Below, in pieces: positions 7,817 to 10,424 of a stretch of 10,424 bases of DNA (positions within the stretch are counted from its first letter, which is position 1; every line of letters starts with the position of its first letter). The position numbers and the translations under genes were made by a program. The notes under the pieces are model-generated. The model had not been told where the DNA came from, searched no databases, and saw only the letters and a program-made list of their open reading frames with translations. The DNA is from an uncultured Mycoplasmatota bacterium (lineage in GTDB: Bacteria > Bacillota_I > Bacilli_A > RF39 > UBA660): positions 1 to 10,424 of the forward strand of contig URPE01000034.1 in the NCBI GenBank assembly GCA_900549625.1, in the 5' to 3' direction.

Positions 7817-7848
7817 AAAAAAAATAAAGCGATTTGCTTTATTTTTTT
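7817..7848 (-). terminator. Strong intrinsic terminator of the surface-protein operon
   Basis: A 13-bp perfect stem (7818-7830 with 7836-7848) closes a 5-base loop, with an A tract on one side and an 8-base T tract on the minus-strand exit side. The sequence is nearly symmetrical, so it could also stop plus-strand transcripts. The TAA of the gene ending at 7839 lies within the upstream arm. Confidence 0.85.
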
Positions 7849-8480
7849 CTATAAGGGGTAGCATTTAAAGATAATTTGCCACTAAAATTACCACTTGTTA
7901 AATAAATTTGATTTACTGTATCATCATCTTCTAACCACAAATAAAAATCAACTGTAACAGTTTTACCAACATCTAACATTTTAGCATTATCATCACTTAT
8001 TAAAATTTTTGAATCCATACTTACTGGTGTTTTATCAGTAGTCCCTTCTAAAATTGCCCCAGTTTCATCATGAAAATCACCAGTTATCATATTAGTCTTA
8101 TCACCATCAATAACAATAGCCCATTTTAAATATTTACTATACAAATTCTGTGTTAATGAAACATCAACCAATTTTATTGTATAAAGAGCTGCTACAGTTG
8201 AATCACTTTCATTAGTTATTGTAAATTCTACTTTTTGAGCCTTGCTTAAATCATCACCAGGAATTAATACAAGATTAGAAGTATTAATTGCTGCACTATC
8301 AGTTAATGAAGTAGTAACATTTAAAACTCCAGAAGTATTTTCTTCAGTACTTGCTTGTCCTCTAATATTTAAAGTATAATAAGCGTAACTAACAGTAACA
8401 CCGGCAACTAATATCGTAAATACAAATAAAAAGATAAACAGCCACCCTCTAATATTCATTTTTTTAGGTTTATTTTCCAT
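7839..8480 (-). CDS. TasA/camelysin-like exported surface protein
   Basis: The 213-aa protein has a basic start (ENKPKK), one hydrophobic span (13-30) and SYAYY at 31-35, then a Thr/Ser/Asp-rich beta-type ectodomain with few Lys and no Cys. That is the layout of TasA/CalY proteins, which in Bacillus are cleaved by the SipW signal peptidase and form extracellular fibres. The features VEFTITN (about 84-90), YTIKLVD (about 100-106) and WLEDDD near 182-187 fit this fold in my judgement. No SipW or TapA gene is in the window, so fibre assembly is unproven. An excellent ribosome site (AAAGGAGGA) precedes ATG 8480. It follows the upstream gene by 37 bases with no terminator, and ends in its own strong one. 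It is homologous to the partial protein at 1-769. Confidence 0.78.
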   Translation of the reverse strand: MENKPKKMNIRGWLFIFLFVFTILVAGVTVSYAYYTLNIRGQASTEENTSGVLNVTTSLTDSAAINTSNLVLIPGDDLSKAQKVEFTITNESDSTVAALYTIKLVDVSLTQNLYSKYLKWAIVIDGDKTNMITGDFHDETGAILEGTTDKTPVSMDSKILISDDNAKMLDVGKTVTVDFYLWLEDDDTVNQIYLTSGNFSGKLSLNATPYRKK

Positions 8481-8517
8481 TATTTTCCTCCTTTATTAAA
8501 CGTAAACATTAAACAAA

Positions 8518-9144
8518 CTAAGAATTAAAATATACAACCCCATATTTTTCACCATCAGGAATAAGTACTAAAGTGCCTTTTGTATCATACCCCATACTTG
8601 TTTTATAAGTCCATGATAATTTAACTCTAAATCCAGACACTTCACTATTATCTGGCATTGTATAATCATATGGAGAAATGTCATCAACAGTTATATCACT
8701 TACCAAAGGCAAACTCTGAGTTCTTGTGTTATCTAAGTTATTTTCAACAGTTTTATAAAGACTATTTTCAGCGACAGATTTTAGTGAAGACTGTGCTCCA
8801 GAATAAACATATTCCATACCACCCACATCATAACGGCTAATTTTATTATCAATAGTATATAAATCAATTATAAATAGTTGACTAATTAATTTAACATATT
8901 CTTTTTTATCATAATTTTCATTACTTAAAAGGGTCTTTAATTCTTCAAATTTTTCTTTAAATAAAACTGTATCTCTATCCTCCAATGTATAATCATATTT
9001 ATCAATAGAATTTGTCACTTTAATAGTATTAACCGGTTCATTTGTAGAATTTGTTTTAAAAAATTTACTATAAACAAATATTCCACTTACAATTAAAATT
9101 AAAATAACTAAAACACTTAATAAAACTTTATATTTTTTCTTCAT
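8518..9144 (-). CDS. Membrane-anchored extracellular protein of unknown function
   Basis: The 208-aa product begins MKKKYK and has one membrane span at about 7-25 (LLSVLVILILIVSGIFVY), a short Thr/Asn linker and a mixed alpha/beta ectodomain. The ectodomain includes YDYTLEDRD, then FEELKTLLS, a conserved-looking LFIIDLYTIDNK stretch, and a C-terminal beta region ending YGVVYFNS. I recall similar proteins in metagenomic Bacilli but know no family name or function. There is no lipobox Cys. The start at ATG 9144 is set by two facts: the ribosome site AGAGG lies 6 bases upstream, and the promoter -10 box is at 9178-9183, so the in-frame TTG at 9192 would lie outside the transcript. It is the first gene of a two-gene unit with the TasA-like protein. 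Confidence 0.8.
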   Translation of the reverse strand: MKKKYKVLLSVLVILILIVSGIFVYSKFFKTNSTNEPVNTIKVTNSIDKYDYTLEDRDTVLFKEKFEELKTLLSNENYDKKEYVKLISQLFIIDLYTIDNKISRYDVGGMEYVYSGAQSSLKSVAENSLYKTVENNLDNTRTQSLPLVSDITVDDISPYDYTMPDNSEVSGFRVKLSWTYKTSMGYDTKGTLVLIPDGEKYGVVYFNS

Positions 9145-9177
9145 TAGTAACCTCTTCTCTACTCTCTTAACAAATTT

Positions 9178-9206
9178 ATTATAACATAGCAAATTTATAC
9201 TTGCAA
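9178..9206 (-). promoter_or_regulatory. Promoter of the surface-protein operon
   Basis: On the minus strand TTGCAA (9201-9206), a 17-base spacer and TATAAT (9178-9183) with an upstream TG (TGTTATAAT, extended -10) make a near-ideal vegetative promoter. The predicted start is near 9171. The -35 hexamer is its own reverse complement and is also used by the opposing tRNA promoter. Confidence 0.8.
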
Positions 9207-9229
9207 TTTATTTCGTTATTTGATATATT
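9201..9229 (+). promoter_or_regulatory. Promoter of the tRNA-Gly gene
   Basis: TTGCAA (9201-9206), a 17-base spacer and TATATT (9224-9229) preceded by TGA (extended -10 TGATATATT) give a predicted start near 9236, about 5 bases before the mature tRNA 5' end. The -35 box is the same six bases used by the minus-strand promoter. Confidence 0.75.
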
Positions 9230-9240
9230 ATTAGTGCAAT

Positions 9241-9315
9241 GCAGATGTGGTTCAGTGGCTAGAACGTGACCTTGCCAAGGTTGAGACGGGAGTTCGATTC
9301 TCCTCATTTGCTCCA
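9241..9315 (+). tRNA. tRNA-Gly (anticodon GCC)
   Basis: A full cloverleaf can be folded by eye. The acceptor stem is GCAGATG with CATTTGC (one G-T pair). The D stem is GTTC with GAAC and a GG-containing loop. The anticodon stem is TGACC with GGTTG around loop TTGCCAA, with anticodon GCC at 9274-9276. The T stem is GGGAG with CTCCT around loop TTCGATT. The discriminator is T9312 and the CCA end (9313-9315) is encoded in the DNA. It reads GGC and GGT codons. It is a single tRNA gene with its own promoter and downstream terminator. Confidence 0.96.
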
Positions 9316-9325
9316 GATTGATAGG

Positions 9326-9346
9326 AAACTCGAACTTTTCGAGTTT
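9326..9346 (+). other. Hairpin just after tRNA-Gly
   Basis: A 9-bp perfect inverted repeat (AAACTCGAA / TTCGAGTTT) with a 3-base loop begins 11 bases after the CCA. It lacks a T tract, so it is not a normal terminator. It may protect or position the 3' end for tRNA processing. Confidence 0.5.
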
Positions 9347-9358
9347 AAGTAATAAATG

Positions 9359-9383
9359 CTAACTAGAAATAGTTAGTTTTTTT
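9359..9383 (+). terminator. Intrinsic terminator after tRNA-Gly
   Basis: CTAACTA (9359-9365) and TAGTTAG (9370-9376) form a 7-bp stem capped by a GAAA tetraloop and followed by seven T. It ends the tRNA transcript. The 89-aa gene at 9412 therefore depends on readthrough or a promoter I cannot see. Confidence 0.8.
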
Positions 9384-9411
9384 GTTATTTAAGAAAGGAA
9401 AGTGATGAGTT

Positions 9412-9681
9412 ATGACAATAGAAACTAAAAAACTTGTAATAAGTGAAGAATTAAAAAGAAAGATTGAAATGATATGTAAGTTTGCTTATGTGGAATATTC
9501 CTTTACTAATGGATATATTATAAATCTTAAAAATACTAATATAGCCTATGTAAAACCCCATATTTTGAAAGTTAAAGGCAATGACTACTTAATATTTGAA
9601 GATAGTGAAAATGTCTTTATAAACGGTTATAATAACAAAATTAAGTTTAAAGATTTAGAACAATACTTAAAAATGAACTAA
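9412..9681 (+). CDS. Small protein of unknown function (89 aa)
   Basis: I recognise no family. The protein is small, soluble and mixed alpha/beta. It has an N-terminal charged helix (EELKRKIEMICKFAYVEY) followed by alternating short strands (GYIINLKN, NIAYVKP, HILKVKGNDYLIF, VFINGYNNKIKF) and a short final helix. There is no signal peptide or membrane span. A purine-rich site (AAAGGAAAGTGAT) lies upstream of ATG 9412, with rather long spacing from the GGA. It sits alone between the tRNA terminator and the promoter of the recombinase leader, and no dedicated promoter is evident. It could be a host gene or cargo at the edge of the mobile region. Codon use looks like its neighbours. Confidence 0.65.
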   Translation: MTIETKKLVISEELKRKIEMICKFAYVEYSFTNGYIINLKNTNIAYVKPHILKVKGNDYLIFEDSENVFINGYNNKIKFKDLEQYLKMN

Positions 9682-9687
9682 TATGGT

Positions 9688-9715
9688 TTGACAAACTAAA
9701 AATAAATGATACAAT
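9688..9715 (+). promoter_or_regulatory. Promoter driving the leader-attenuator and recombinase
   Basis: A perfect -35 TTGACA (9688-9693), a 16-base spacer and TACAAT (9710-9715) with an upstream TGA (extended -10). The predicted start is near 9722, leaving a leader of about 150 bases before the recombinase ATG at 9874. Confidence 0.8.
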
Positions 9716-9770
9716 ATAAAACCAATAAAGGAAGCAGTATCTAGTCTTTTATTAGAAAGTGAGGTACTAC

Positions 9771-9830
9771 ATGAAAAAGCAAACAAAATATTATATTGAA
9801 TTTTATAGGAAGTTAAAGATATTAGTTTAA
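9771..9830 (+). CDS. Candidate 19-aa leader peptide
   Basis: A short frame starts at ATG 9771 behind a good ribosome site (GTGAGGT, 5 bases from the ATG). It encodes MKKQTKYYIEFYRKLKILV and ends at TAA 9828-9830. The last seven codons and the stop lie inside the 5' arm and loop of the terminator hairpin at 9809-9848. A ribosome on those codons would keep the hairpin from forming, the usual arrangement of translation-sensing attenuators. The RKLK segment holds a basic-X-basic triplet of the kind known to promote drug-dependent ribosome stalling in macrolide leader peptides. That function is inference here. Confidence 0.6.
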   Translation: MKKQTKYYIEFYRKLKILV

Positions 9831-9855
9831 ACTAGTGTTTTTAGCTTCTTTTTTT
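9809..9855 (+). terminator. Attenuator-type intrinsic terminator between leader peptide and recombinase
   Basis: The arms 9809-9826 and 9831-9848 pair over all 18 positions (four G-T pairs) around a TTAA loop, followed directly by seven T (9849-9855). It stands inside the leader, after the promoter at 9688 and before the recombinase ATG at 9874, so it must normally limit recombinase expression. The segments GAAGC (9731-9735) and CTAGT (9741-9745) are complementary to the ends of the 3' arm (GCTTC 9844-9848, ACTAG 9831-9835), which offers a possible antiterminator pairing. Confidence 0.8.
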
Positions 9856-9873
9856 ATTAGAAAAGGAGTTGAT

Positions 9874-10383
9874 ATGAATATGGATGAAAAAATCAAAAGT
9901 GCTGGTATATATATTAGAGTTTCTACTTTTGACCAAGCAAGAGAAGGATTTAGTTTGAGAGAACAAGAAGAAAGATTAAAAGAGTTTTGTAAATTTAAAA
10001 GATATAATATTTATAAAGTGTATCAAGATGCAGGAATAAGTGCTAAAAATGACAAAAGACCTGCTTATCAAGAAATGATCGAAGATGTTAAAAAAGGTAA
10101 TATTAATGTTATTGTTGCTTTAAAACTAGACAGATTAACTCGTTCTGTATATGACATTGAAAAATTAATGAAATTTGTTAATGACTATGAATGTGATATA
10201 GATTGTATGGCTGATGAATCAAACACTACTACATCCAATGGTCGTATGGTTATGAGAATAATGACTAGTGTTTCTCAAAATGAAATTGAAAAGTGTTCTG
10301 AAAGAACTAAATTTGGTATGGCAGGTGCAATTAAAAACGGTCACGTTCCCTGTATCAAATGGCACCAACGAGTCTGTAAATAA
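9874..10383 (+). pseudogene. Truncated large serine recombinase (catalytic domain only)
   Basis: Starting at ATG 9874 (AAGGAG 5 bases upstream), the 169-aa product holds the resolvase/invertase catalytic domain: YIRVST with nucleophile S17, FSLREQEERL, YQDAGISAK, LKLDRLTR at 84-90 with the active-site Arg, and the SVSQNEIEKCSERTKFGM helix leading to the KNGHVP junction. Full-length transposon or phage enzymes run on for 300 or more residues with a recombinase domain and zinc-ribbon/coiled-coil DNA-binding parts. Here the similarity stops near residue 162, and seven foreign residues (WHQRVCK) precede a stop. No other frame restores the family sequence. The in-frame GTG at 9835 is rejected as a start because it lies in the terminator stem. 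Without its DNA-binding region it is probably inactive. Confidence 0.85.
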
Positions 10384-10424
10384 ATTTGTGTAAAGTGAAA
10401 ATCCTTTCTATGGTAATATAGAAA
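10360..10424. mobile_element. Possible end of an insertion sequence inserted in the recombinase gene
   Basis: Recombinase similarity ends at about 10360. The following stretch (10370-10395, GAGTCTGTAAAT ... TTGTGTAAAG) reads on the minus strand as CTTTACACAAATTT and ATTTACAGACTC, which resembles IS256-family termini as I remember them. A 7-bp hairpin (TTTCTAT / ATAGAAA, 10405-10424) next to it would suit a terminator behind a transposase on the minus strand. The transposase itself would be outside the window. This is a resemblance, not a confirmed match. Confidence 0.35.

Larger units (their letters stand above)
9747..9863 (+). repeat. 12-base direct repeat in front of both ribosome sites
   Basis: TTTTATTAGAAA occurs at 9747-9758, before the leader-ORF ribosome site, and again at 9852-9863, before the recombinase ribosome site. 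The second copy overlaps the terminator T tract. The repeat may reflect local duplication of a translation-start segment, or chance in AT-rich DNA. Confidence 0.45.

Noticed and set aside
8658..8840. Plus-strand 60-codon open frame
   Set aside because: It is antisense to the membrane-protein gene at 8518-9144, with no ribosome site and no recognisable features.
9145..9192. Sixteen-residue N-terminal extension of the 8518-9144 protein from TTG 9192
   Set aside because: The promoter -10 box lies at 9178-9183, so TTG 9192 would not be transcribed. ATG 9144 has a ribosome site and starts the membrane anchor properly.
9241..9346. tRNA-Gly 3' end as an attachment site for an integrated element
   Set aside because: No repeat of the tRNA 3' end was seen elsewhere in the window, and the only recombinase is a serine type, which does not usually use tRNA genes.
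9326..9346. The first hairpin after the tRNA as a terminator
   Set aside because: The stem is perfect, but only three T belong to its own arm and the following sequence is mixed. The true terminator is at 9359-9383.
9835..9873. Thirteen-residue N-terminal extension of the recombinase from GTG 9835
   Set aside because: The GTG sits in the 3' arm of the terminator hairpin with no ribosome site, whereas ATG 9874 has AAGGAG at good spacing.
9722..9873. A metabolite riboswitch in the recombinase leader
   Set aside because: The leader is largely filled by the short ORF and the terminator, and no known aptamer motif was recognised. Ribosome-based attenuation explains the layout better.

Overview
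The window is strongly AT-rich DNA from a low-GC Gram-positive bacterium that reads TGG as Trp and TGA as stop (genetic code 11). The short leaders, terminators built into stop codons, small TasA-like surface proteins and a ThiI without a rhodanese domain fit an uncultured gut Bacilli/Mollicutes-related lineage (RF39-like). That placement comes from general resemblance and is not proven.

Positions 1-9192 form a block transcribed leftward (minus strand). Read in the direction of transcription: (i) 9144-7839 is a two-gene unit of cell-surface proteins (a membrane-anchored protein of unknown family, then a TasA/camelysin-like protein), ending in a strong terminator. (ii) 7770-4134 is a tightly packed unit: two large proteins of unknown family, thiI (tRNA 4-thiouridine synthetase), a third small protein of the same unknown family, and a possible 33-41 residue peptide, then a terminator. 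(iii) 4078-1896 holds ackA (acetate kinase) and nrnA (DHH oligoribonuclease/pAp phosphatase), ending in a terminator that contains the nrnA stop codon. (iv) 1798-1 holds a GT2 glycosyltransferase behind a clear promoter, then the first 256 codons of a second TasA-like surface protein that runs off the window.

From 9201 rightward everything is on the plus strand. A tRNA-Gly(GCC) gene is fired from a promoter that appears to share one palindromic -35 box (TTGCAA) with the divergent surface-protein operon. After a terminator comes an orphan 89-aa gene, and then an attenuator-like leader: a near-consensus promoter, a 19-codon leader ORF ending inside an 18-bp terminator stem, and a serine recombinase start just past the terminator. 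The recombinase keeps its catalytic domain but breaks off after about 162 codons into unrelated sequence that looks like the end of an insertion sequence. The right end is therefore a mobile or damaged-element zone.

The observations I consider most worth following are: the leader-peptide/terminator switch at 9688-9873; the divergent promoters sharing a -35 box at 9178-9229; and the family of three paralogous repeat-containing proteins around thiI, which I cannot match to any named family.
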